A stretch of 64,000 nt of DNA. Source: Mycolicibacter heraklionensis (lineage in GTDB: Bacteria; Actinomycetota; Actinomycetes; Mycobacteriales; Mycobacteriaceae). A program made the translations under genes and the position numbers. The notes beneath the pieces were generated by a model. The model was not told where the DNA came from. It saw only the letters and a list, made by a program, of their open reading frames with translations, and did no database searches. The first letter of the stretch is position 1. Every line of letters starts with the position of its first letter. Below are positions 27,136 to 34,708 of the stretch, one piece after another. The stretch is from assembly GCF_019645815.1 (NCBI RefSeq), contig NZ_CP080997.1, positions 744,001-808,000 of the forward strand. Reading direction: 5' to 3'.

Positions 27136-27753
27136 TCAGTACGTGACGGTGAACCCGTGCCGCAGCACCAGATCCGCGGTCACGTCCAGGCGTTCGGCGA
27201 GGGGCCAGGACTCGACGGCGAATGCCGTGGCGTCGAAGAACGCATAGTTGACCGAGGTCTCCGGGGTGGTGCGTGAGCGGTAGACGATCGCGTCCGGGCA
27301 CTCGTCGGGCTCGGGCCACCAGCGCCGCACGGCGTCCGCCAGGTTTTGGCAGGTGGCCCACACCGCGTCGTGCTGGCCGGTGCTGATCTGGTCGTCGATG
27401 CCGAGTGCGTCCAGGTTGCGTTCGGTGCGCAGATCGAGCACCCGTAGGTGCCTGGCGGCGGACAGTCGCACCAGGTGGTGGCGGGCGTGGTCGCCGGGGA
27501 TCATCAGACCGGTGAGCCGGTAGCGCTCCCGGAACGCGCCGACGAGATCGGTTGCCGCGTAACGGGTGCGGAACGTAGCCGACGGCGGATCGAAGCGGTA
27601 GCGCGGTTGGGCGAAACCGTCCCAGGTCCACTGGTCGGGATGCTGGGCGTCGAGGCGCCACAGCTGTGTCCCGGCGACGATCCGGCGGCGGCGCAGCCCA
27701 CCGGGCCGGGCGTCGGGCAGCGGCGCCCGATAACCGGCGGGAAGCTCAGGCAC
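27136..27753 (-). CDS. RES-domain toxin
   Basis: The product is 205 residues. The RES domain is recognised by LWRLDAQHPDQWTW and PRYRFDPP (conserved arginines), the glutamate of AFRERY, and the serine of AIVYRSRTTP, followed by an aromatic NYAFF. RES toxins such as MbcT (Rv1989c) degrade NAD+ by phosphorolysis or hydrolysis. Its start overlaps the upstream antitoxin-like gene by 8 bases. RES toxins normally come after an Xre/MbcA/ParS antitoxin, as here. No signal peptide is present, as expected for a cytoplasmic NAD+ hydrolase. Confidence 0.88.
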   Translation of the reverse strand: MPELPAGYRAPLPDARPGGLRRRRIVAGTQLWRLDAQHPDQWTWDGFAQPRYRFDPPSATFRTRYAATDLVGAFRERYRLTGLMIPGDHARHHLVRLSAARHLRVLDLRTERNLDALGIDDQISTGQHDAVWATCQNLADAVRRWWPEPDECPDAIVYRSRTTPETSVNYAFFDATAFAVESWPLAERLDVTADLVLRHGFTVTY

Positions 27754-28261
27754 CGAGCGAGGTCAGCAGTCGACGCGCAGCCGGCGCGGTCTCACCGCGG
27801 CGCAGCGCCTCGGCGATCGAGACACCGCCCAGTTCGTCATGAGTGAGCCGCATGATGCGGTCGGCGGCCAGCGGGTCGGCGGTGAACCGGCCCAGCAACT
27901 CCAGGATCTCAGGCAGGTCGGGGCGCAGCCGGGCGTCGTCGAATTGCCAGGCCGGGAACCAGGTCTGGTTGCCCACGGCTGCGCCGATGAGCTTGCCGCG
28001 GCTGCGCAGCCGGTGCACCGCCTGCGGCGTGCCCAGCCGCAAGAGTTCCTGGACCTTCGGGGTGGGCAGGGCCCCGGCGACGAAGTCGTCGATGAGCGCG
28101 GCGCGACGCTGGTCGTTCAGCGCGTGAGCGGCGATGCGCTCTAACGTGCCCTGTGGCGCCGTGGGCGCTTCCAGCAGGGCGTCGAGGACATAGGCGAACC
28201 CGGCGTCGGTGCGTGCGCGTTCGGCGACCTGACGGGCGATCGGTGCGACGGCGATGGGCAT
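27746..28261 (-). CDS. Xre/MbcA/ParS-like antitoxin of the RES pair
   Basis: The product is 171 residues. The middle (TPKVQELLRLGTPQAVHRLR and RGKLIGAAVGNQTWFPAWQF) is a helix-turn-helix with a following strand, as in DNA-binding domains of this kind. The C-terminus (LPEILELLGRF, GVSIAEALRRGE) matches the MbcA/ParS toxin-binding region. It should bind and inhibit the RES protein and repress the operon. It is longer than MbcA (about 113 residues) because it keeps a separate N-terminal helical part. No ribosome-binding site precedes the ATG; a -10 box sits seven bases upstream. Confidence 0.8.
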   Translation of the reverse strand: MPIAVAPIARQVAERARTDAGFAYVLDALLEAPTAPQGTLERIAAHALNDQRRAALIDDFVAGALPTPKVQELLRLGTPQAVHRLRSRGKLIGAAVGNQTWFPAWQFDDARLRPDLPEILELLGRFTADPLAADRIMRLTHDELGGVSIAEALRRGETAPAARRLLTSLGA

Positions 28262-28268
28262 GCGATCG

Positions 28269-28274
28269 ATACTA
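28269..28274 (-). promoter_or_regulatory. -10 box of the antitoxin-toxin operon, leaderless type
   Basis: On the minus strand TAGTAT lies seven bases before the ATG at 28261, so transcription would start at or next to the start codon. TTTCAA is 17 bases further upstream as a weak -35. Two GAAACA words (28294-28299 and 28303-28308, plus-strand reading) overlap the -35 region and may be the autoregulatory site. Confidence 0.55.
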
Positions 28275-28309
28275 CTCGCCGATGCCCGTTATTGAAACAA
28301 TCGAAACAG

Positions 28310-29170
28310 TTATCGGGAGTCGGGCCCGGCCCGGCGTGCTCGCCTGCGCCAGCCCAGCGCAACGGCCGCCAGTGCGACGATCGCGCCCAGCAACGGCCAG
28401 ACGCCCAGCGCGTCGACCCGATCGGCCAACCAGGACTGCACCGCACCCGCCGCCGCGATCACCGGATCGTCGGCGTCGGCCCCGGCGAAGTACAACCGGA
28501 TCTCGTAGTAGCCGTAATAGCTGACATACAACCCGGTCAGCAGCACGATCACCCCGGCGATCCGGCCCACGTGCGGCAGCACCCGCCGCAGCGCCGAGGT
28601 CGCCGATGCCCCCGCCAAAGCCACCGCCAGCGCCGCGACGCCGACGGTGATGCTCATGCCCGCGGCGTAGGCGATGAACGCCAGCACGCCGGCCGACGCC
28701 GACCCCTGCCGGAACGTCGTGCTGATCACCGCCAGAAACGGTGCGATCGTGCAGGACAGTGACGCCACGGCGTAGCCGACGCCGTAGCCGTACATCGACC
28801 CCAAGCGCGCCGTCGGCGTGCCGCCCGCTGTGCCGGGCAACAGCAGTGGGAACTCGCGGCCGGCCAACAGCCAGGCGCCCAGAGCCAGCAGTGCCACGCC
28901 GATCACCACGGTGGCGAACGGCAGATACTTCTGCGCCGACGCGATCAACGGCGAGACGGCCAGCCCGAAGATCCCGAACACCGTGAGGAATCCGGTCGCC
29001 ATCACCACCGTCGCCGCCGCCGCCCGAGCCAGTGCGACCGGGCGTGAGGTGTCTCGGCTGGCGGCGATCACCAGACCCAGATAACCGGGCAGAAACGCGA
29101 ACCCGCACGGGTTCAACGCCGCGACCAGCCCGGCGCCCAGGGCGAAACTGAGGGAGGCGGTGTCGATCAC
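28310..29170 (-). CDS. ccdA: CcdA/DsbD-type transmembrane thiol-electron carrier (copy 2)
   Basis: The start is GTG at 29170, overlapping the upstream thioredoxin-fold stop (GTGA). The product is 286 residues with six to seven hydrophobic helices. NPCGFAFLPGYLG near residue 20 and VASLSCTIAPFLAV carry the conserved cysteines. A YVSYYGYYEIRL segment is shared almost word for word with copy 1 (YVGYYGYYEIRL). It should reduce the exported partner encoded just upstream. Its stop at 28310 lies 49 bases before the antitoxin start, on the same strand. Confidence 0.9.
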   Translation of the reverse strand: MIDTASLSFALGAGLVAALNPCGFAFLPGYLGLVIAASRDTSRPVALARAAAATVVMATGFLTVFGIFGLAVSPLIASAQKYLPFATVVIGVALLALGAWLLAGREFPLLLPGTAGGTPTARLGSMYGYGVGYAVASLSCTIAPFLAVISTTFRQGSASAGVLAFIAYAAGMSITVGVAALAVALAGASATSALRRVLPHVGRIAGVIVLLTGLYVSYYGYYEIRLYFAGADADDPVIAAAGAVQSWLADRVDALGVWPLLGAIVALAAVALGWRRRARRAGPDSR

Positions 29171-29679
29171 GAACCCGTCAGGACCTGCAGGCGCCTGGTC
29201 AGCTCGTCTTCGGACAGCGAGCCCGTCACCACCTCGGCCCGTCCATCCGGCTTGATGAAGGCATAGGCGGGCTGGCGAGTCACCCCGAACCGGGCCCACA
29301 CCGCGGCGTCGGTGTCGGCCAGCTCGGTGAATTCGTCGACGCCGTACCTGGCCGCGAACGCGCGCAACGCGTCCAGCCGGTCCTGCGCGCCCACCCCGAC
29401 GAACGTCACCTTGGGGTGGGTGGCGGCCAGCCGGGCGACCATCGGTGCATCCCGTTGGCAGAGCGGACACCACGGCGCCCAGAACCACAGCACGGCCGGC
29501 CTGCCGACCAGGCTCGCACCGGAAAACGGTCGGCCGTCGAGGGTTTGGGCGGCGAAATCGAGTTGAGTGTTCTCGGCCCGGGTCTGCGAACCGCAGCCGA
29601 AGATCAGCACCGCTATCGCAGCCACAGCCATGAGCAGTACGGCCGATCGGCGACGCCCAGAGGCCATATCATGCGGCAT
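29167..29679 (-). CDS. thioredoxin-fold lipoprotein, DsbF-like (copy 2)
   Basis: The product is 170 residues from the ATG at 29679; an in-frame ATG at 29667 is the other candidate and would leave the palindrome at 29675-29694 fully upstream. A lipoprotein signal ends in LIFGC (lipobox cysteine at residue 29). The thioredoxin active site is C71-P-L-C74 in WFWAPWCPLCQ. The pattern resembles H37Rv DsbF (Rv1677), a lipid-anchored disulfide oxidoreductase. It overlaps ccdA copy 2 by three bases. Its fold partner at 22433 has no lipobox, so the two modules are not identical. Confidence 0.88.
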   Translation of the reverse strand: MPHDMASGRRRSAVLLMAVAAIAVLIFGCGSQTRAENTQLDFAAQTLDGRPFSGASLVGRPAVLWFWAPWCPLCQRDAPMVARLAATHPKVTFVGVGAQDRLDALRAFAARYGVDEFTELADTDAAVWARFGVTRQPAYAFIKPDGRAEVVTGSLSEDELTRRLQVLTGS

Positions 29680-29694
29680 ACCGGCGAGTATGCC
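29675..29694. promoter_or_regulatory. 7-bp perfect inverted repeat in the dsbF-like/START divergent region
   Basis: GGCATAC (29675-29681), spacer CGGCGA, GTATGCC (29688-29694). It spans the first ATG of the lipoprotein gene and lies 30 bases before the START-like ATG at 29724, a position suited to a shared operator. Confidence 0.45.
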
Positions 29695-29723
29695 ACCGCA
29701 TCCTGCGGAGCTAAGGTTCCGTC

Positions 29724-30161
29724 ATGGCACGCGGACGCCTGGAGCACACCGCCGACATTGCTGCGCCGCCGGACACCGTTGCGGCGTTTCTGGCCGACCT
29801 GGTCAACTACGAAGCCCTGCACCCGATGCTGGTGAACGTGCGGCGGATCCCCGGCGGCACCGACGGTGTCACCCGATACCTGGCCCCGCATCGCATGCGC
29901 CTGTACGGAATACCGATCCGGTTCACCTGCAGGGTGGACCTGCGAACTCCGGCGCCCGACGAAATCCGGACCCACACCCTGCAGCGGCCCGGTATCGAGA
30001 TGTGGTCGACCGTGACGGTTCGCCCCCACGCCGACGGAACCCGACTGCACGAACAGGTCGACATCAGTGCCCCAAAGATGTTGATGAAGACCGTGCTGCG
30101 TGACGGCGGTAGCTCGCACGCCGCGATGTGGGACAACCTGCGTCGCTATTTCGAAGAGTGA
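29724..30161 (+). CDS. START/SRPBCC-fold (polyketide cyclase-like) protein
   Basis: The product is 145 residues. The start MARGRLEHTADIAAPPDTVA is the first strand and helix of the SRPBCC fold, followed by FLADLVNYEALHPMLV and a C-terminal helix SHAAMWDNLRRYF. These proteins bind hydrophobic ligands in a deep cavity; some are cyclases or lipid carriers. It is divergent from the dsbF-like gene. The cyanase gene begins 23 bases after its stop, so the two may be cotranscribed. Confidence 0.8.
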   Translation: MARGRLEHTADIAAPPDTVAAFLADLVNYEALHPMLVNVRRIPGGTDGVTRYLAPHRMRLYGIPIRFTCRVDLRTPAPDEIRTHTLQRPGIEMWSTVTVRPHADGTRLHEQVDISAPKMLMKTVLRDGGSSHAAMWDNLRRYFEE

Positions 30162-30184
30162 GCCGGGCGGGCATGCTGGAAGCC

Positions 30185-30634
30185 ATGAACCGAAGCCAGA
30201 TCACCGAGCAGATCATCGCCGCCCGCCTCGCCAAGGGGCTGACCTGGCAGGAACTGGCCGACGCGATCGGCAAGCCGGTCGTGTGGACCACCTCGGCACT
30301 GCTGGGCCAGCATCCGATTCCCGCCGAGCTGGGCGCGATCCTGGCGGGCCTGCTGGGTCTGGACCCGGCGGTGGTGCCGGTGCTGGCCGCGGTACCGATG
30401 CGCGGCGGACTCACCGCACCGCCCACCGACCCGACCATCTACCGGCTCTACGAGGCGGTCGGCGTATACGGCCCGGCCATCAAGGAACTGATCCACGAGC
30501 AGTTCGGCGACGGCATCATGAGCGCGATCAATTTCAGCATGGATGTCGAGCGCAAGCCGCATCCGGGCGGTGACCGGGTAGTGATCACCTTCGACGGTAA
30601 ATTCCTTCCCTACGAATGGAATTCAGCGGACTGA
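30185..30634 (+). CDS. cynS: cyanate hydratase
   Basis: The start is ATG at 30185 (MNRSQITEQIIAARLAKGLT); the longer frame to 30128 overlaps the preceding gene. The product is 149 residues, close to the E. coli length of 156. The N-terminal helical domain is POU-like. The catalytic set is visible: arginine and glutamate in YRLYEAVG, spaced R-x-x-E as in E. coli Arg96/Glu99, and the serine in IMSAINFSM. Cyanase converts cyanate and bicarbonate to ammonia and CO2. No cynT or cynX neighbour is present, so a detoxifying role is the simplest reading. Confidence 0.92.
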   Translation: MNRSQITEQIIAARLAKGLTWQELADAIGKPVVWTTSALLGQHPIPAELGAILAGLLGLDPAVVPVLAAVPMRGGLTAPPTDPTIYRLYEAVGVYGPAIKELIHEQFGDGIMSAINFSMDVERKPHPGGDRVVITFDGKFLPYEWNSAD

Positions 30635-30644
30635 GTGCCAGCCG

Positions 30645-31697
30645 ATGGCCACACGTCGAGCCCGGGACACCCAGCCGCTGACCGCCGATCTGGTGCTGTC
30701 CGGCGGGGGAGTGCGCTTCGTGGGACTGGTGGGAGCGGTGGTCGCGTTGATGGACGCCGGCTACTCGGTGCAGCGCATCTCCGGAGTGTCCGGCGGCTCA
30801 GTGGTGGGCACGATCCTGGCGGCCGCCGCCCAGGGCGACCAGCTGACCGCGGCGCAGGTCAAAGACCTGGCACTGTCGGTACCGCTGCGCACCTGGCGCG
30901 ACGCGGGGCCGATCCCGCTGGTGGGGCCGGTGTGGGGATTCCTGCGCGACAGCGCCCTCTACCGCGGCGACGTCGCCCACGAGTGGATCCGCAGTGAGCT
31001 GGCGAACCTGGGGGTGCGCACCTGGGGTGACCTGACCTACGACGCCGACAACCTGCTGGCCGAGCGGCGCTACCGCGCCGTGGTCACCGTGACCGACGTG
31101 ACGACCGGGCAGCTGGTCCGCCTGCCATGGGACTACCGGCGGGTGTACGGCCTCGATCCCGACGAGCAGTCCGTCGCCGACGCGGTGCGCGCCTCGATGG
31201 CCGTCCCGTTCTTCTACCGCCCGGTGACGCTCACCAGCGCCCGCGGGCTGCGATCCACCCTGGTCGACGGCGGCGTGTTGTCGAACTTCCCGATCTACAC
31301 CTTCGACCGGCTCGACGGCCGGCCACCACTGTGGCCCACGTTCGGCGTCACGGTGGTTCCGGAGGTGTCCGATGGCATCGACGCCATGGTTCCGGTGCTG
31401 CGGCCGCTGCGGCTGTTCGGACAATCACTGCTGCTGGAGAACCTGATCAGCACCATGTTGATCGGCCACGACCAGACCTACCTGAACCAGCCGTGGGTCA
31501 GTGTGCGGGCCATCAAGGTCAACTCCACCGATGTCAGCGTGCTGGACTTCGACATCTCCCGTGACCGGCTCGAAAAGCTCTACGACAACGGCTACGCCGC
31601 GGCGAAGGAGTTCCTGTCGACCTGGGACTGGCCGGCCTACCTGCAGCAGTTCCGGGCATCGCACTACCCAGGCAAGGGGCCAGCCGGAGCCGACTGA
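30645..31697 (+). CDS. patatin-like phospholipase
   Basis: The product is 350 residues. The patatin signature is complete: oxyanion loop SGGGVRF (19-25), nucleophile elbow GVSGG with Ser49, and the DGG motif with Asp209 (LVDGGVLSNFP). There is no signal peptide. It hydrolyses acyl esters of phospholipids or neutral lipids with a Ser-Asp dyad. It starts 10 bases after the cyanase stop, so it is probably in the same transcript, with no obvious metabolic link. Confidence 0.88.
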   Translation: MATRRARDTQPLTADLVLSGGGVRFVGLVGAVVALMDAGYSVQRISGVSGGSVVGTILAAAAQGDQLTAAQVKDLALSVPLRTWRDAGPIPLVGPVWGFLRDSALYRGDVAHEWIRSELANLGVRTWGDLTYDADNLLAERRYRAVVTVTDVTTGQLVRLPWDYRRVYGLDPDEQSVADAVRASMAVPFFYRPVTLTSARGLRSTLVDGGVLSNFPIYTFDRLDGRPPLWPTFGVTVVPEVSDGIDAMVPVLRPLRLFGQSLLLENLISTMLIGHDQTYLNQPWVSVRAIKVNSTDVSVLDFDISRDRLEKLYDNGYAAAKEFLSTWDWPAYLQQFRASHYPGKGPAGAD

Positions 31698-31718
31698 CGC
31701 CGGGGTTTGTGCGGCGGC

Positions 31719-32552
31719 TCAGCTGCGGTGCTTGCCCAGCTCAGCGCTGGCGTCGCCGAGCCGCACCGTGATGTCGGTATTGCCGGAGGCCTCCAGCTGC
31801 TCGCGGCCGCGCAACCGATCCTGGATCTCGCGGGCGGCCCCGTTGATCCGCTCGATCTCGCCGCGGAACACGTCCGGGCGGGTCTCTTTGCTGGCGTAGT
31901 GGAAGTAGCTGAGCAGACTGCGCAGCAGCTCCAGCTTCTGCTTCTCCCGCTTGGCCAGGTCGTGCGTCGTCATCAACTCCACGCGCCGCACCGGGGGCAG
32001 GTCTCCCCAGTCGAGGACCACCTTGTTCTCATACCGAGGTTGCTTGCCCCGCCGCCCGAACCAGCCCTTCGGCTCGTCGGGGCTGTCGGCGTAGCTGATC
32101 GTCCCGGTGAACCTCGACTCGATGCCCTCGCCGAGCTCGGCCCGGTCGATCGCCGAGTCCCACACGGTGCGCCACTCCTGGTTCGGCGCCAGCACCGTCA
32201 GTTCTTCGGGCAGCTGCAGCGCGACCACGTCGGCGTAGCCGTCCGAGGCGGTTTCGTAGCGGGCCACCGTGGGGGGCTGGTCGAACGAAAACCGGATGTC
32301 ATAGGCGGCGGTCTTGCCGAAGTTGCGGACCACCAGCTCGATGACGTGCCAATCGGCGGCGTGCGGCTCCATGAACATCGCCACGTGCGGGCGGGTCTGC
32401 TCGGCGGCCAACCGGCGGTTGCGCTGCAGTTGACGGTTCAGATAGAGCAGTGCCAGCACGGTGATGCCGATGGCCAGCCACGCGGCCCACGCCAGCCAGG
32501 CATCCGCGCCCGCGTGCGCGACGTCGTACAAGCGGTCCTCAACTGATCCCAT
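31719..32552 (-). CDS. membrane-anchored hypothetical protein
   Basis: The product is 277 residues. A single hydrophobic helix near residues 18-36 (WLAWAAWLAIGITVLALLYL) is followed by a basic NRQLQRNRR stretch, which places the soluble part in the cytoplasm. That part has a beta-rich region (VIELVVRNFGKTAAYDIRF) and a charged C-terminal coiled region (REKQKLELLRSLLSYF, INGAAREIQDRLRGRE). No catalytic motif is visible. It is convergent with the patatin gene. Function is unknown. Confidence 0.75.
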   Translation of the reverse strand: MGSVEDRLYDVAHAGADAWLAWAAWLAIGITVLALLYLNRQLQRNRRLAAEQTRPHVAMFMEPHAADWHVIELVVRNFGKTAAYDIRFSFDQPPTVARYETASDGYADVVALQLPEELTVLAPNQEWRTVWDSAIDRAELGEGIESRFTGTISYADSPDEPKGWFGRRGKQPRYENKVVLDWGDLPPVRRVELMTTHDLAKREKQKLELLRSLLSYFHYASKETRPDVFRGEIERINGAAREIQDRLRGREQLEASGNTDITVRLGDASAELGKHRS

Positions 32553-32563
32553 CAGCTATCCCC

Positions 32564-33322
32564 TCATCCGCCCATCAGCATGCGCCACCGGTCCAGGCTT
32601 CCGGCGCTGAATACATAGTTGGACCGCTTGACTTCGGAAAGCGCCGCGCTCGTGTCGGCCGAATACCAGTGACCGGGGAACACCGTCGGGTCGCCCGGCA
32701 GTGCCGCCAACTGCTGCAGGCTGCGGTACATCTCGTCGGAGTCCCCGCCCGGGAAGTCGGTTCGGCCGCAGCCATCCAGGAACAACGTGTCGCCGGCGAC
32801 CAGCCGACCGTCCAGCAGGAAGCACTGGCTGCCCGGCGTGTGACCGGGCGTATGCAGCAGCTCGATGTCGATGTCGCCGACGCTGACCCTGTCGCCGTGA
32901 TCATGCGCGGTCAGGTCGGTCATCGGAATTTCAGTCACCCGCGAAACCCACTGTGCTTCATGGGCATTCACGTGCACCGGAACGCTGACTCGCTCCAGCA
33001 GCTCGGCCAGCCCTTTGAGCTCGAAGCCCATCATCTTGCCGCCGACGTGATCGGGGTGGTGATGGGTGACCAGCACGCCGGACAGGTGCATACCGTCGGC
33101 CTCGAGCGCGTCGAGCAGATCACCTGCGGCATAGGCCGGGTCGACCACCACGGCGTCGCCGGTCTGCCGGTCGCCGATCAGGTAGGCGAAGTTGCGCATC
33201 TGGGCGGCCATCGGGTCGCCGGCCGCGAAATCGCGTCCGGAGAGCAGCTGGCGGAAATACAGCCGGTCGGATTCGGGCACGCCCTCCAGACTAAAGCAGT
33301 TACTTTCGGCGGCGTCTGTCAT
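32564..33322 (-). CDS. metallo-beta-lactamase-fold hydrolase (glyoxalase II-like, Rv0634c)
   Basis: The product is 252 residues. The metal-binding motif THHHPDH (86-92, HxHxDH) is followed by a further histidine in LLHTPGHTPGSQCF and the aspartate in VVAGDTLFLDG. This is the glyoxalase II-like branch, which hydrolyses thioesters such as S-lactoylglutathione; mycobacteria would use a mycothiol thioester. It lies next to tRNA-Thr and rpmG as in H37Rv, so orthology to Rv0634c is supported by both sequence type and position. Confidence 0.9.
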   Translation of the reverse strand: MTDAAESNCFSLEGVPESDRLYFRQLLSGRDFAAGDPMAAQMRNFAYLIGDRQTGDAVVVDPAYAAGDLLDALEADGMHLSGVLVTHHHPDHVGGKMMGFELKGLAELLERVSVPVHVNAHEAQWVSRVTEIPMTDLTAHDHGDRVSVGDIDIELLHTPGHTPGSQCFLLDGRLVAGDTLFLDGCGRTDFPGGDSDEMYRSLQQLAALPGDPTVFPGHWYSADTSAALSEVKRSNYVFSAGSLDRWRMLMGG

Positions 33323-33400
33323 CGCGGTTTGGTGACCTCGTGGGCGAGGTTGTAACCTTCTACAGGCTTGCAGCGCCCGAACGGGTCGCTGTAGGTGAAG

Positions 33401-33473
33401 GCCCCCTTAGCTCAGTCGGCAGAGCGTTTCCATGGTAAGGAAAAGGTCAACGGTTCGATTCCGTTAGGGGGCT
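33401..33473 (+). tRNA. tRNA-Thr (anticodon GGT)
   Basis: The 5' acceptor GCCCCCT pairs with AGGGGGC near 33472, the D-loop is AGCTCAGTCGGCAGAGC, the anticodon stem TTTCC/GGAAA encloses ATGGTAA, and the T-loop is GGTTCGATTCC. The gene is 73 bases without encoded CCA. Same place as thrT before metT in H37Rv. Confidence 0.95.
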
Positions 33474-33512
33474 CGGTGGACGCCAGTCGGTGCGCCGACT
33501 AGCGCCGATCGG

Positions 33513-33586
33513 GGCGGTGTAGCTCAGCTGGTTAGAGCGCACGACTCATAATCGTGAGGTCGGGAGATCGAGCCTCCCCACCGCTA
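33513..33586 (+). tRNA. tRNA-Met (anticodon CAT), elongator
   Basis: Acceptor GGCGGTG pairs with CACCGCT at the 3' end (one G-T), the D-arm is AGCTCAGCTGGTTAGAGC, the anticodon loop CTCATAA lies in a CGACT/ATCGT-type stem, and the T-arm is GGGAGATCGAGCCTCCC. Length 74 bases. The start of the acceptor stem G1-T72 is compatible with an elongator. Confidence 0.92.
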
Positions 33587-33623
33587 CTGCAAGCAATACG
33601 ACATGTGAAGAAGGACGACAGAC

Positions 33624-33791
33624 GTGGCCTCCAGTACTGATGTGCGGCCGAAGATCACCTTGGCCTGTGAGGTGTGCAAGCACCGCAACTACATCACCAA
33701 GAAGAACCGCCGTAACGACCCCGACCGGCTGGAGCTGAAGAAATTCTGCCCCAACTGCGGCAAGCACGAGTCGCACCGCGAATCTCGCTAA
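33624..33791 (+). CDS. rpmG: 50S ribosomal protein L33
   Basis: GTG start at 33624, 55 residues, the usual length. The zinc-binding pairs CEVC and CPNC are both present, so this is the zinc form (C+) of L33 rather than the zinc-free paralogue induced under zinc limitation. The central [16 protein letters not shown] is typical. It lies between tRNA-Met and hadA, matching rpmG2 (Rv0634B) in H37Rv. Confidence 0.95.
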   Translation: MASSTDVRPKITLACEVCKHRNYITKKNRRNDPDRLELKKFCPNCGKHESHRESR

Positions 33792-33804
33792 GTCAGGCCG
33801 ATCC

Positions 33805-34281
33805 GTGTCGTTGGCAGATCGTCTCGCCGGGGCGCAGTATCGCTATCCCGACTACTACGAGGTCGAGCGGGAGAAGATCCGCGAGTACGCGCGCGCAGTC
33901 AAGGCGGTGGACCCGGCCAGCCTCGACCTGCGCGCGGCAGCTGACCTCGGCTACGACGGGCTGGTGGCCTCGCTGACCTTCATCTCGGTGTTCGGGCACA
34001 TGGCGATTTCGGGTTTCTTCGACCATTGCGGGGTCACCACCGACGACGCTCAGATCGTCCAGGTCGACCAGAAGATCGAGTATTACCGGGCGATCAAGGA
34101 AGGCGACCGGCTGTACTGTGACGTGTCGGTCGAATCCGTTCGCCGCGCACACGGCACCGACATCATCGTGACCCAACAGGTGGTCACCAACCACGCCGGC
34201 GAAATCGTGCAGAAGACATATACGACGTTGGCGGGTCGCGCCGGCGAGGGAGACAAGGGTTTCACCGATGGCGTTGCGTGA
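33805..34281 (+). CDS. hadA: (3R)-hydroxyacyl-ACP dehydratase subunit HadA
   Basis: GTG start at 33805, 158 residues, the length of Rv0635. It forms a single hot-dog fold with RYPDYYEVEREKIREYARAV, and lacks the hydratase-2 catalytic motif, as expected for a structural partner. With HadB it makes the HadAB dehydratase of FAS-II, which shortens and extends meromycolate intermediates; HadA carries the site of thiacetazone/isoxyl action. It starts 13 bases after rpmG and overlaps hadB by 14 bases. Confidence 0.95.
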   Translation: MSLADRLAGAQYRYPDYYEVEREKIREYARAVKAVDPASLDLRAAADLGYDGLVASLTFISVFGHMAISGFFDHCGVTTDDAQIVQVDQKIEYYRAIKEGDRLYCDVSVESVRRAHGTDIIVTQQVVTNHAGEIVQKTYTTLAGRAGEGDKGFTDGVA

Positions 34282-34696
34282 GTTCAGTTCGGTCAAGGTC
34301 GGCGATCAGCTGCCCGAGCGGGTCATCCCGCTGTCGCGGCAGGACCTGGTCAACTACGCCGGTGTGTCCGGCGACCTCAACCCGATCCACTGGGACGACG
34401 AGATCGCCCAGCAGGTGGGCCTGGACACCGCTATCGCCCACGGCATGCTGACCATGGGTCTCGGCGGTGGTTACGTCACGTCCTGGGTGGGTGACCCGGG
34501 CGCGGTGACCGAGTACAACGTGCGTTTCACCTCCGTGGTGCCGGTGCCCAACGACGGCAAGGGCGCTGAGATCACCTTCAGTGGCCGGGTGAAGTCCGTC
34601 GACCCCGAATCGAAGACGGTGACCATTGCGCTCACCGCCACCACCGGTGGCAAGAAGATCTTCGGGCGGGCGGTCGCTTCGGCCAAGCTGGCGTAG
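34268..34696 (+). CDS. hadB: (3R)-hydroxyacyl-ACP dehydratase subunit HadB, catalytic
   Basis: The product is 142 residues, as Rv0636. The hydratase-2 motif GDLNPIHWDD carries Asp36 and His41, the catalytic pair, and the IAHGMLTMGL helix follows. HadB supplies the active site to both HadAB and HadBC. It overlaps the end of hadA by 14 bases, and hadC starts 12 bases after its stop, so the three are translated from one message. Confidence 0.97.
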   Translation: MALREFSSVKVGDQLPERVIPLSRQDLVNYAGVSGDLNPIHWDDEIAQQVGLDTAIAHGMLTMGLGGGYVTSWVGDPGAVTEYNVRFTSVVPVPNDGKGAEITFSGRVKSVDPESKTVTIALTATTGGKKIFGRAVASAKLA

Positions 34697-34708
34697 GGAC
34701 GCGCAGCG

